The translations under genes were made by a program, and so were the position numbers. A stretch of DNA of 63,124 bases, taken from contig NZ_WXYO01000011.1 in assembly GCF_009901585.1 (NCBI RefSeq), positions 1-63,124 on the forward strand, given 5' to 3'. Under the pieces are notes generated by a model. That model did no database searches. It saw only the letters and a list, made by a program, of their open reading frames with translations, and had not been told where the DNA came from. Shown here one piece after another: positions 8,232 through 15,154 of this stretch (position 1 is its first letter; every line of letters starts with the position of its first letter). This stretch comes from Poritiphilus flavus. GTDB taxonomy: Bacteria; Bacteroidota; Bacteroidia; Flavobacteriales; Flavobacteriaceae.

Positions 8232-9464
8232 ATGAAAGAACTTTTAAAGAAATATGAAAATAAGGCTCCTGAAATTGTTTTTAATTGGAAGGACCCTGAA
8301 ACTGAGGCAGAAGGCTGGACGGTGATCAACTCACTTCGCGGTGGAGCCGCCGGAGGAGGTACCCGGATGCGGGAAGGCCTGGATATGAATGAGGTATTAT
8401 CCCTGGCGAAGACCATGGAAGTGAAATTCACGGTATCCGGCCCACCAATTGGAGGAGCAAAATCCGGTATCAATTTTAACCCGAACGATCCCCGGAAGCG
8501 CGGGGTACTGGAACGATGGTACAGGGCGGTTTCCCCACTGCTTAAAAGCTACTACGGAACAGGAGGAGATCTCAACGTAGATGAAATTCATGAGGTGATC
8601 CCAATCACCGAAGACGCCGGGGTATGGCATCCTCAGGAAGGGGTGTTTAACGGACATTTCAGGCCCACTGAGGCAGACAAGATCAATCGTATTGGACAAT
8701 TAAGGCTGGGGGTGATCAAGGTCCTTGAAAGCGATCAGTATTCCCCAAGTGTCAAAAACAAATATACCGTTGCTGATATGATCACGGGCTTTGGCGTTGC
8801 GGAAGCCATCAAGCATTACTACGATATTTTCGGAGGTTCTGTGATAGGTAAAAAAGCTATTGTCCAGGGCTTTGGAAACGTGGGTGCGGCGGCCGCCTTT
8901 TACCTCGCTCAGATGGGGGCTAAGATCGTTGGGATCATAGACCGTGAAGGAGGAGTGATCAACGAAGCAGGCTTTTCCTATGACGAGATCAAAACCTTCT
9001 TTCTTCACAAAAAAGGAAATACCCTCATAGCAGACGCGGATCGAATGATCCCATTCGCGGAAATGAATGAGAGGATCTGGAGTTTACCCACGGAGATCTT
9101 CGCGCCATGTGCTGCCTCTAGGCTGATCACTAAAGAGCAGATCACTACCATGATGGACACCGGATTAGAGGTGATCTCTTCGGGCGCCAATGTACCATTC
9201 GCGGACAAGGAAATATTTTTCGGACCCATTATGGAGTACACGGATGAGCGCGTAAGTCTGATCCCGGACTTCATTTCCAACTGCGGAATGGCCCGTGTTT
9301 TTGCCTATTTTATGGAGCGTAGAGTAGGAATGGATGACGAATTGATATTTAATGATACCTCGAATACCATTAGAAACGCAATTTTGAATATCTTTAAGCA
9401 AAATGCAGCCAAAACCAATATAAGCAGAACTGCATTCGAAATTGCATTGAAACAACTAATTTAA
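8232..9464 (+). CDS. Glu/Leu/Phe/Val-type amino acid dehydrogenase
   Basis: NAD(P)-dependent oxidative deamination of an amino acid (or its reverse). The 410-aa protein has the Glu/Leu/Phe/Val dehydrogenase dimerisation domain with the substrate-binding loop GPPIGGAKSGINFNP (about 64-79, containing the family's catalytic lysine) and a C-terminal Rossmann domain (VQGFGNVGAAAAF, about 212-224). This branch is common in Bacteroidota and is often labelled glutamate dehydrogenase, but leucine or valine dehydrogenase cannot be excluded from sequence. It is followed after 15 bp by the antiporter gene. With glutamate synthase nearby on the other strand, the locus groups glutamate and amino-nitrogen metabolism. 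Confidence 0.9.
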   Translation: MKELLKKYENKAPEIVFNWKDPETEAEGWTVINSLRGGAAGGGTRMREGLDMNEVLSLAKTMEVKFTVSGPPIGGAKSGINFNPNDPRKRGVLERWYRAVSPLLKSYYGTGGDLNVDEIHEVIPITEDAGVWHPQEGVFNGHFRPTEADKINRIGQLRLGVIKVLESDQYSPSVKNKYTVADMITGFGVAEAIKHYYDIFGGSVIGKKAIVQGFGNVGAAAAFYLAQMGAKIVGIIDREGGVINEAGFSYDEIKTFFLHKKGNTLIADADRMIPFAEMNERIWSLPTEIFAPCAASRLITKEQITTMMDTGLEVISSGANVPFADKEIFFGPIMEYTDERVSLIPDFISNCGMARVFAYFMERRVGMDDELIFNDTSNTIRNAILNIFKQNAAKTNISRTAFEIALKQLI

Positions 9465-9479
9465 ACCAACCACTAAATT

Positions 9480-10868
9480 ATGGAGACGCTTCTTATTGTC
9501 ATTTTTGCCATGGGCTACCTGGCTATTACTCTTGAGCATAATCTTAAAGTAGACAAATTAATCCCGGCTCTGGCAATGATGGCGATACTGTGGGCCATCA
9601 TGGCCTTTGGAGTAGATGGTTTCTCCACATGGTTTGACTCTGGGAAACATGCCCTTGTTGATGGTTATGAAGCTTTAATGCACGAAGACAGGATGCATCT
9701 TTTGGAGGAGACTCTGCTACATCATCTTGGTAAAACTTCAGAGATCCTGGTATTTCTTTTGGGTGCCATGACCATTGTTGAGATCATTGATTACTTCAAT
9801 GGATTTGCCACTATAAAAACATTTGTCCGAACGCGAAGTAAAAGAAAGATACTTTGGATCTTTTCTTTTCTTGCCTTCATCCTTTCAGCTATCATTGATA
9901 ACCTTACCGCCACTATAGTATTGGTTTCTATTTTACAGAAGATCGTAAAGAGGAGGGAAGACAGACTGTGGTACGCCGGTTTGATCGTTATTGCAGCCAA
10001 CGCGGGTGGGGCATGGTCTCCTATCGGGGATGTGACCACTACCATGCTTTGGATCGGAAATAAGGTAACTACGGTCAAGTTGATAAGCTACCTGTTATTA
10101 CCATCGTTAATTTGTATGCTGATCCCTTCTTTTATCGCTTCTTACCTGCCAGCTTTCAAAGGCAAGATAGATTACGAAGAAGAGGACGGGCAGAAACTGC
10201 ACCGTTTCGGCCCAACGATGTTGTATCTTGGACTCAGCGCCATTGTATTTGTGCCCATCTTCAAAACAATTACACACCTTCCACCTTATGTTGGAATGAT
10301 GCTTTCGCTGGCGGTTGTAGCTACCTTTGCCGAGATCTACAGTAGCAGCAAATTCAGCATATCAACGGTTGACGGGGATCATGAGGAGGGAGCGCATCAC
10401 AGCCCGGTGCATAAGGCTTTATCTAAAATAGAACTACCCAGTATTCTGTTCTTCCTTGGGATACTGATGGCCGTGGCGGCCCTGGAGTCCTTAGGCCTGT
10501 TGTTTGGCTTTGCGGATTGGCTGAAAGTGGCTACCCCTCTTGTAGGTACAGAAATTGTAGGTACACAAGTTTCAGACCTGGTGGTCATACTCCTGGGTGT
10601 TGCCTCAGCGGTCATTGACAACGTTCCATTGGTAGCCGCGAGTTTGGGGATGTTCTCTGAAGCTCAGGATAATCCTCTCTGGCATTTTATCGCCTATTCC
10701 GCGGGGACAGGTGGGAGTATGCTTATTATCGGTTCCGCAGCAGGTGTGGTGGCCATGGGAATGGAAAAAATAGATTTCTTCTGGTACCTGCGCAAGATTG
10801 CCTGGTTGGCTGCTGTCGGATTTATCGCTGGAGCCGTAGTATTTATTTTGACGCGTTATTTATTCTAG
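9480..10868 (+). CDS. nhaD: Na+/H+ antiporter, NhaD family
   Basis: Inner-membrane sodium/proton antiporter that exports Na+ using the proton gradient, as expected of a marine bacterium. The 462 aa contain about a dozen hydrophobic segments and the NhaD/ion-transporter superfamily signatures SAIIDNLTATIV (about 138-149) and SAVIDNVPLVAAS (about 378-390), which place paired Asp-Asn residues in discontinuous helices, plus NAGGAWSPIGDVTT (about 174-187). The start ATG directly follows the preceding gene by 15 bp, so the two may share a transcript. Confidence 0.92.
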   Translation: METLLIVIFAMGYLAITLEHNLKVDKLIPALAMMAILWAIMAFGVDGFSTWFDSGKHALVDGYEALMHEDRMHLLEETLLHHLGKTSEILVFLLGAMTIVEIIDYFNGFATIKTFVRTRSKRKILWIFSFLAFILSAIIDNLTATIVLVSILQKIVKRREDRLWYAGLIVIAANAGGAWSPIGDVTTTMLWIGNKVTTVKLISYLLLPSLICMLIPSFIASYLPAFKGKIDYEEEDGQKLHRFGPTMLYLGLSAIVFVPIFKTITHLPPYVGMMLSLAVVATFAEIYSSSKFSISTVDGDHEEGAHHSPVHKALSKIELPSILFFLGILMAVAALESLGLLFGFADWLKVATPLVGTEIVGTQVSDLVVILLGVASAVIDNVPLVAASLGMFSEAQDNPLWHFIAYSAGTGGSMLIIGSAAGVVAMGMEKIDFFWYLRKIAWLAAVGFIAGAVVFILTRYLF

Positions 10869-10926
10869 CTGTATACTTTTATCGACAAAATACCGTTATA
10901 AAGGCAACTTAAATTCGAGAAAATAT

Positions 10927-11619
10927 ATGGCATTGTTACAAGACCTGGTGAACGACGCCCAAGTGGGGGAAGTCGTTTCCGAGGAAAAGACCCTTTCTGT
11001 TATTGATCTTATTTTTAATGGAGGGACCGGAAGTATTGTAATTATTTCGGTTCTTTTTGCCATGCTGGCCGTGGCTTTATATATCTACTTTGAACGCCTT
11101 TTGGCCATCAAAGCGGCCTCTAAGATCGACAAGAACTTCATGAATCAAATTCGTGATCACGTGATGAATGGCAAGCTGGAAGCAGCCAAGATCCTTTGCG
11201 CACAGACAGACTCTCCCGTGGCCCGACTCACGGAAAAGGGTGTCTCCCGTATCGGGAAGCCCCTGGACGACATCAACACGGCGATAGAAAATGCGGGAAC
11301 CCTGGAAGTGTATAAACTGGAGAAAAACGTGAATATACTTGCTACAGTTGCCGGAGCTGCTCCCATGATCGGTTTCCTTGGTACGGTAATTGGTATGATT
11401 TTAGCGTTCCATCAAATGGCCAGTAGTGGAGGGCAGGCAGAAATGGGTGCATTGGCATCAGGGATCTATACCGCCATGACCACTACGGTTGCAGGTCTTG
11501 TGGTAGGTATCATTGCCTATATGGGTTACAACCACCTGGTAAACCGAACGGATAAGGTGGTACACAAAATGGAAGCAAATGCCGTGGAGTTCCTGGATCT
11601 TTTGAACGAACCGGTTTAG
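10927..11619 (+). CDS. exbB: MotA/TolQ/ExbB proton channel family protein
   Basis: Inner-membrane proton-channel subunit that, with ExbD, energises TonB or a Tol-like transducer. The 230 aa show an N-terminal membrane segment (about 36-53, IVIISVLFAMLAVALYIY), a cytoplasmic loop, and two C-terminal membrane segments bearing the conserved GAAPMIGFLGTVIGMI stretch (about 144-159) and the Thr-rich AMTTTVAGLVVGI (about 183-195). It is the first gene of an exbB-exbD-tonB operon with 10-bp and 1-bp overlapping junctions. Confidence 0.92.
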   Translation: MALLQDLVNDAQVGEVVSEEKTLSVIDLIFNGGTGSIVIISVLFAMLAVALYIYFERLLAIKAASKIDKNFMNQIRDHVMNGKLEAAKILCAQTDSPVARLTEKGVSRIGKPLDDINTAIENAGTLEVYKLEKNVNILATVAGAAPMIGFLGTVIGMILAFHQMASSGGQAEMGALASGIYTAMTTTVAGLVVGIIAYMGYNHLVNRTDKVVHKMEANAVEFLDLLNEPV

Positions 11620-11629
11620 ACACTAGAAT

Positions 11630-12016
11630 ATGAAACTGAAAGGAAGAAATAAAATAAGCCCGGAATTCAGTATGTCTTCCATGACAGATATTGTATTTCT
11701 GTTGCTTATTTTCTTTTTGCTCACCGCGAACTCTCCTAACGCTTTGGACTTGTTATTACCTAAAGCTAAAGGGAAGTCGACCAACACTCAGAACGTTTCC
11801 GTTACCATAAACAGGAACCTTCAGTATTTTGTGAACAACGAGCAGATCAACGGGGAATATATTGAAATTGAACTAAAAAAAGCACTGGAAGGCCAGGACA
11901 AGCCGACCATTATTCTAAGGGCAGAGGAAAGCGTTGCGATCAAAGAAGCGGTCAACGTGATGGATATTGCCAATAGGAATAACTACAAGGTGATACTGGC
12001 GGTGCGACCGAATTAA
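11630..12016 (+). CDS. exbD: ExbD/TolR family biopolymer transport protein
   Basis: Partner of the preceding ExbB: a bitopic inner-membrane protein with a periplasmic domain. The 128 aa include a single membrane segment with the critical aspartate (MTDIVFLLLIFFLLT, about 17-31; the Asp carries protons in the family) and a short periplasmic ferredoxin-like domain. The stop codon overlaps the next gene's start by one base (TAATG), so translation of the two is coupled. Confidence 0.92.
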   Translation: MKLKGRNKISPEFSMSSMTDIVFLLLIFFLLTANSPNALDLLLPKAKGKSTNTQNVSVTINRNLQYFVNNEQINGEYIEIELKKALEGQDKPTIILRAEESVAIKEAVNVMDIANRNNYKVILAVRPN

Positions 12017-12915
12017 TGTCATTCTTAGACACGAGACACAAGAAAAAATCCTTTACACTTACCACAACCTTGTTAAGTGTTCTTATCCTGCTATTGTTCT
12101 ATATCGGGTTGACCTACCTGGACCCGCCTGAAGAGAACGGAATTACGGTAAACTTTGGCTCCATGGATGTGGGCATGGGCAATCAGCAACCCAAGGAAAA
12201 GATACGATCGCAACCTGCGCCTGAAAAGGAGGTTGTGGAAGAGGAAGTGGTAGAGGAACAGGAAGCTGCCCCGCCTGAGGAAGTAGCCCAGGAGGAAGTG
12301 ACAGAAGCACCTTCAGAAAAACTACTGACCCAGGAATCCGAAGAATCCATCCGTATAAAGCAGCAGCAGGCGGCCAAACGCAAGGCTGAAGAAGCTGCGC
12401 GTAAGGCTAAGGCCGAGGCCGAAAGGAAGGAGCGGGAGAAAAAGGAAGCAGAAGAGCGCGCCCGCAAAGAGCAGGAAGCTAAGAAGAAAAAGCTGGACGA
12501 CCTTATGGGTGGCCTGAACAAATCTGACGGTACCGCCAGCGGAAGTGAAGGGGATGATAACCGTCCCGGAGACAAAGGTCAGGAGGGGGGTGATCCCTAT
12601 GCGAGTAGCTATTACGGCAGTCCGGGATCCGGAAGTGGAACGGGGGGTTACGGATTAAGAGGCAGGTCTTTGGCCGGTAAAGGAAAAGTACAGCAAGACT
12701 GCAACCAGGAAGGCCGGGTAGTGGTGAGGATCAAGGTAGACAAAAGCGGTAAAGTGGTTGAAGCGCTCCCTGGGGTAAAAGGGACTACTAACAGCGATCC
12801 ATGTCTTTTAGAGCCTGCCAGGAAAACCGCGTTTAAGCACAGATGGAACCCGGATTCCAAAGCACCCAACGAACAGATCGGTTTTGTGGTTGTCAATTTT
12901 AAATTGGGCGAATAG
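12016..12915 (+). CDS. tonB: TonB-like energy transducer
   Basis: Periplasm-spanning transducer likely to couple the ExbBD motor to TonB-dependent outer-membrane receptors. The 299 aa have a short cytoplasmic N-terminus, one membrane anchor (about 20-36), a Glu/Pro-rich then strongly charged Lys/Glu/Ala coiled region (about 55-160), a Gly/Ser-rich linker and a C-terminal domain with GRVVVRIKVDKSGKVVEA and a conserved two-cysteine pair. TonB-type C-termini in Bacteroidota look like this; a TolA-like role is possible because of the long charged helix. Translation is coupled to exbD. Confidence 0.85.
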   Translation: MSFLDTRHKKKSFTLTTTLLSVLILLLFYIGLTYLDPPEENGITVNFGSMDVGMGNQQPKEKIRSQPAPEKEVVEEEVVEEQEAAPPEEVAQEEVTEAPSEKLLTQESEESIRIKQQQAAKRKAEEAARKAKAEAERKEREKKEAEERARKEQEAKKKKLDDLMGGLNKSDGTASGSEGDDNRPGDKGQEGGDPYASSYYGSPGSGSGTGGYGLRGRSLAGKGKVQQDCNQEGRVVVRIKVDKSGKVVEALPGVKGTTNSDPCLLEPARKTAFKHRWNPDSKAPNEQIGFVVVNFKLGE

Positions 12916-12946
12916 GTCGTACCTTTGTGCGCTCAATCGGTAAAGT

Positions 12947-14158
12947 ATGACCTACCAGGAAACCTTGGATTGGATGTTTGCCCAACTTCCAATGTATCAA
13001 CATAAAGGCCCTAAAGCCTTTAATGGTAAGCTGGATAACATCAGGGAGCTTTCGCAATACCTTGGAGATCCTCACAAACAGTTTAAAAGCATTCACATAG
13101 CGGGCACCAACGGTAAAGGTTCCAGTAGCCATATGCTGGCTTCTGTTTTGCAAGAAGCCGGTTACAAAACCGGACTTTATACTTCGCCACACCTCAAAGA
13201 CTTCAGGGAACGCATCAGGATTGACGGAAAGCCGGTGGAACAGGCATTTGTCATCGATTTTATCCAAAAGCATCGCGACTTTTTTGAGGCCCGCAAGATG
13301 TCTTTCTTTGAGATGACGGTTGGCATGGCATTTCAGTATTTCGCTGAAAACCAGGTGGATATCGGGGTGATTGAGGTTGGTTTAGGAGGGCGTTTGGATG
13401 CCACGAATATTATAGAACCAGAAATATCTTTGATTACCAATATTGGAATGGATCATACGGACACCCTTGGAAATTCCCTGGAACAGATTACCCGGGAAAA
13501 GGCAGGGATCATCAAAGCGGGTATTCCGGTGGTGATCAGTGAGAAACAGCCCGAAATTGCCGGTCTTTTTGAGGAAATAGCCGCAAACCGAAACGCGCCT
13601 ATTGTGTTTGCTGAAGATATTGTGAATGCCTCCTACGAAACTCCATTGCTGGGCAACTATCAACTGAAAAATATCCGTGGGGTTGTGGCTACGCTCAACG
13701 GGCTGAATGGTCTCGAGATCTCGGAAAACGCTATTAAGCAGGGTATGCTAAATGTTGTAAAGAATACCGGGTTAATGGGAAGATGGCAGCTGCTGCAAAC
13801 AGCACCTAAAGTGGTTGCGGATACCGCGCATAATAGCGAGGGCCTGGCTATAGTACTGGAACAGATACAGCAACAACCATATGAGAAGCTCCGTTTGGTT
13901 TTGGGATTTGTGGAGGATAAAAACCTGGAGCAGATCCTACCGCTGCTTCCGAAAGATGCAATCTATTATATTTCCCGCCCTGATATCCGAAGGGGTTTGA
14001 GCGCTGCTGTTCTCAGAGAAAAGATGCAGGATTACGGGCTAAAAGTAAGGGAATTCTCTTCGATAAGCACTGCTTTTGATACGGCTTTAAGTGAGGCAGG
14101 AGAGAAGGATTTTATCTTTGTAGGGGGCAGTACCTTTACCGTTGCTGAGGTGCTCTAA
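12947..14158 (+). CDS. folC: Bifunctional folylpolyglutamate / dihydrofolate synthase
   Basis: ATP-dependent Mur-ligase-family enzyme that adds L-glutamate to dihydropteroate and to reduced folates. The 403-aa length is typical. Visible are the P-loop GTNGKGSS (53-60), the ligase motif GLGGRLDATNI (about 144-154), MDHTDTLGNSLEQITREKAG (about 166-185, site of the carbamylated lysine) and a C-terminal domain with DTAHNSEG. It is 31 bp after tonB; the gene order exbB-exbD-tonB-folC is found in Flavobacteriaceae to my knowledge. Confidence 0.95.
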   Translation: MTYQETLDWMFAQLPMYQHKGPKAFNGKLDNIRELSQYLGDPHKQFKSIHIAGTNGKGSSSHMLASVLQEAGYKTGLYTSPHLKDFRERIRIDGKPVEQAFVIDFIQKHRDFFEARKMSFFEMTVGMAFQYFAENQVDIGVIEVGLGGRLDATNIIEPEISLITNIGMDHTDTLGNSLEQITREKAGIIKAGIPVVISEKQPEIAGLFEEIAANRNAPIVFAEDIVNASYETPLLGNYQLKNIRGVVATLNGLNGLEISENAIKQGMLNVVKNTGLMGRWQLLQTAPKVVADTAHNSEGLAIVLEQIQQQPYEKLRLVLGFVEDKNLEQILPLLPKDAIYYISRPDIRRGLSAAVLREKMQDYGLKVREFSSISTAFDTALSEAGEKDFIFVGGSTFTVAEVL

Positions 14159-14186
14159 ATCTCTCTTATTTTTTCCATCTTTTTGT

Positions 14187-14216
14187 TTTGGGTAACAAAA
14201 AACTATCCTATATTTG
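14187..14216 (+). promoter_or_regulatory. Bacteroidota-type promoter of tRNA-Val
   Basis: TTTG (14187-14190), an 18-bp spacer and TATATTTG (14209-14216) match the TTTG/TAnnTTTG arrangement. The -7 element lies 29 bp before the mature tRNA, so the transcript would have a short 5' leader. Confidence 0.7.
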
Positions 14217-14245
14217 CACACCCTTATTTGATCATAAGGATTTGG

Positions 14246-14320
14246 GGGCTCTTAGCTCAGTTGGTTCAGAGCACCTGCCTTACAAGCAGGGGGTCACTGG
14301 TTCGAATCCAGTAGGGCCCA
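14246..14320 (+). tRNA. tRNA-Val (anticodon UAC)
   Basis: The acceptor stem GGGCTCT pairs with AGGGCCC (one G:T). The D-arm (AGCTCAGTTGGTTCAGAGC), anticodon arm (CCTGC-CTTACAA-GCAGG, anticodon TAC) and T-arm (CTGG-TTCGAATC-CAG) are all intact. The discriminator base is A; CCA is not encoded. A hairpin terminator follows. Confidence 0.95.
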
Positions 14321-14330
14321 CATCAAGCAG

Positions 14331-14360
14331 AAAATCCACACCGAAAGGTGTGGATTTTTT
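14331..14360 (+). terminator. Intrinsic terminator after tRNA-Val
   Basis: AAATCCACACC and GGTGTGGATTT pair around a GAAA tetraloop, followed by a run of T. It lies 11 bp after the tRNA. Beyond it, 14361-14591 contains no gene I can support; it has degenerate copies of a CTCTCCAGGACTTACC / GACTTACTTGGTAACTTTT motif that recurs at 36136-36165. Confidence 0.8.
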
Positions 14361-14591
14361 CATTTACGGAGAACCGAAAACTCGTTTTCGCGTTCGGAGT
14401 AAATGTCCTGACGCAGGGGTCAGGACGGGTTTGAACCATTTACTTAGTATCTCCCCAAGATTTGCCTAGCATCTCTCCAGGACTTACCAAGTATCTTTTC
14501 TTGACTTACTTGGTAACTTTTAAAATCCTGCGTTTATTCGGGTTATGGTCTGAAAATGTTGGGTTAGCAATGTACTCTTTGTACATTTATC

Positions 14592-14798
14592 TTATTCAGA
14601 CAATTTACTCTTCCGTCCGGAAAGTTTGGGATACATCTTCTGTTTGAAATCCGTGATTTCATCTCTTAATTTCATGTTGGCCTTCTCCAACAATTCATTT
14701 TGGTGTTTCATAATGCTAAGCAGGTCATGTAAGGCGTTTAGGTTTTCTAGTTGTGCGTAGACGATTTCTTCTAAGTCGGCTTTGGTGTATCGTTTCAT
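14592..14798 (-). CDS. Small coiled-coil protein, unknown
   Basis: A 68-aa, highly charged protein (MKRYTKADLEEIVYAQLENL start) with leucine/hydrophobic heptads across about residues 12-55 that suggest a coiled coil or a helical hairpin. No cysteine, signal peptide or membrane segment is seen. I do not recognise the family. It is divergent from the Cro-like regulator at 14945 and a 14-bp palindrome lies directly before its start, so the two may share control. It could be an accessory factor of the adjacent defence operon, an orphan gene, or a remnant. Confidence 0.5.
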   Translation of the reverse strand: MKRYTKADLEEIVYAQLENLNALHDLLSIMKHQNELLEKANMKLRDEITDFKQKMYPKLSGRKSKLSE

Positions 14799-14805
14799 TG
14801 TTCGT

Positions 14806-14819
14806 TTTAATCGATTAAA
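14806..14819. promoter_or_regulatory. 14-bp perfect palindrome in divergent intergenic region
   Basis: TTTAATCGATTAAA is self-complementary over its whole length and sits 7 bp upstream of the minus-strand small gene. A plausible site for the Cro-like protein encoded to the right. Confidence 0.45.
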
Positions 14820-14846
14820 TAAATATTTACAGGAAATCCATACAAG

Positions 14847-14939
14847 TTTAAAGATTTAATTTCAATTTGCCAAATTAGTTTTCTGCATCTATGTACATTT
14901 TATAATTTTATCCGATATTACTTACAGAAAATCTTTAAA
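14847..14939. promoter_or_regulatory. Separated 11-bp inverted repeats before the regulator gene
   Basis: TTTAAAGATTT (14847-14857) and AAATCTTTAAA (14929-14939) are exact inverted copies. In addition TTACAGGAAATC (near 14827) and TTACAGAAAATC (near 14922) are direct near-repeats. The right arm lies 5 bp before the regulator's ATG and would cover its ribosome-binding region. This fits autoregulation of a restriction-modification control gene. Confidence 0.45.
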
Positions 14940-14944
14940 TAACG

Positions 14945-15154
14945 ATGACTGAGTTAGGAGAATATTTAGCTAAAAGATCCATTAATAAATCTGAGGTTTC
15001 ACGTAAAACGGGTATTAGCAAACCGCGGTTGAGCGAATTAACGTTGAAGGAATCAGCACATTTAAGAGCAAAGGAACTCTATCTTATTTCCTTGGCTATT
15101 GGAGCTGACCCCTGCGATGTACTGAAGGAAATTTATGCTGGTCTCGAACTTTAA
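14945..15154 (+). CDS. Cro/C1-type (XRE) transcriptional regulator
   Basis: A 69-aa, single-domain helix-turn-helix protein. SKSEVSRKTG-type residues (INKSEVSRKTGISKPRLSEL, about 14-33) form the HTH, and IGADPCDVLKEI closes the fold. Small XRE proteins at the head of restriction-modification loci act as controllers that delay or balance expression. The gene overlaps the start of hsdS by 20 bp. The promoter region contains inverted repeats that could be its own operators. Confidence 0.85.
   Translation: MTELGEYLAKRSINKSEVSRKTGISKPRLSELTLKESAHLRAKELYLISLAIGADPCDVLKEIYAGLEL

Noticed and set aside
12183-12575. Ser-rich 130-aa frame opposite the tonB gene
   Set aside because: It is the antisense of the Glu/Lys/Ala-rich stretch of the transducer, whose codons read as Ser/Ala on the other strand.
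14188-14469. 93-aa plus-strand open frame over tRNA-Val
   Set aside because: It reads through the tRNA and its terminator; this kind of peptide is a familiar artefact of tRNA sequence.
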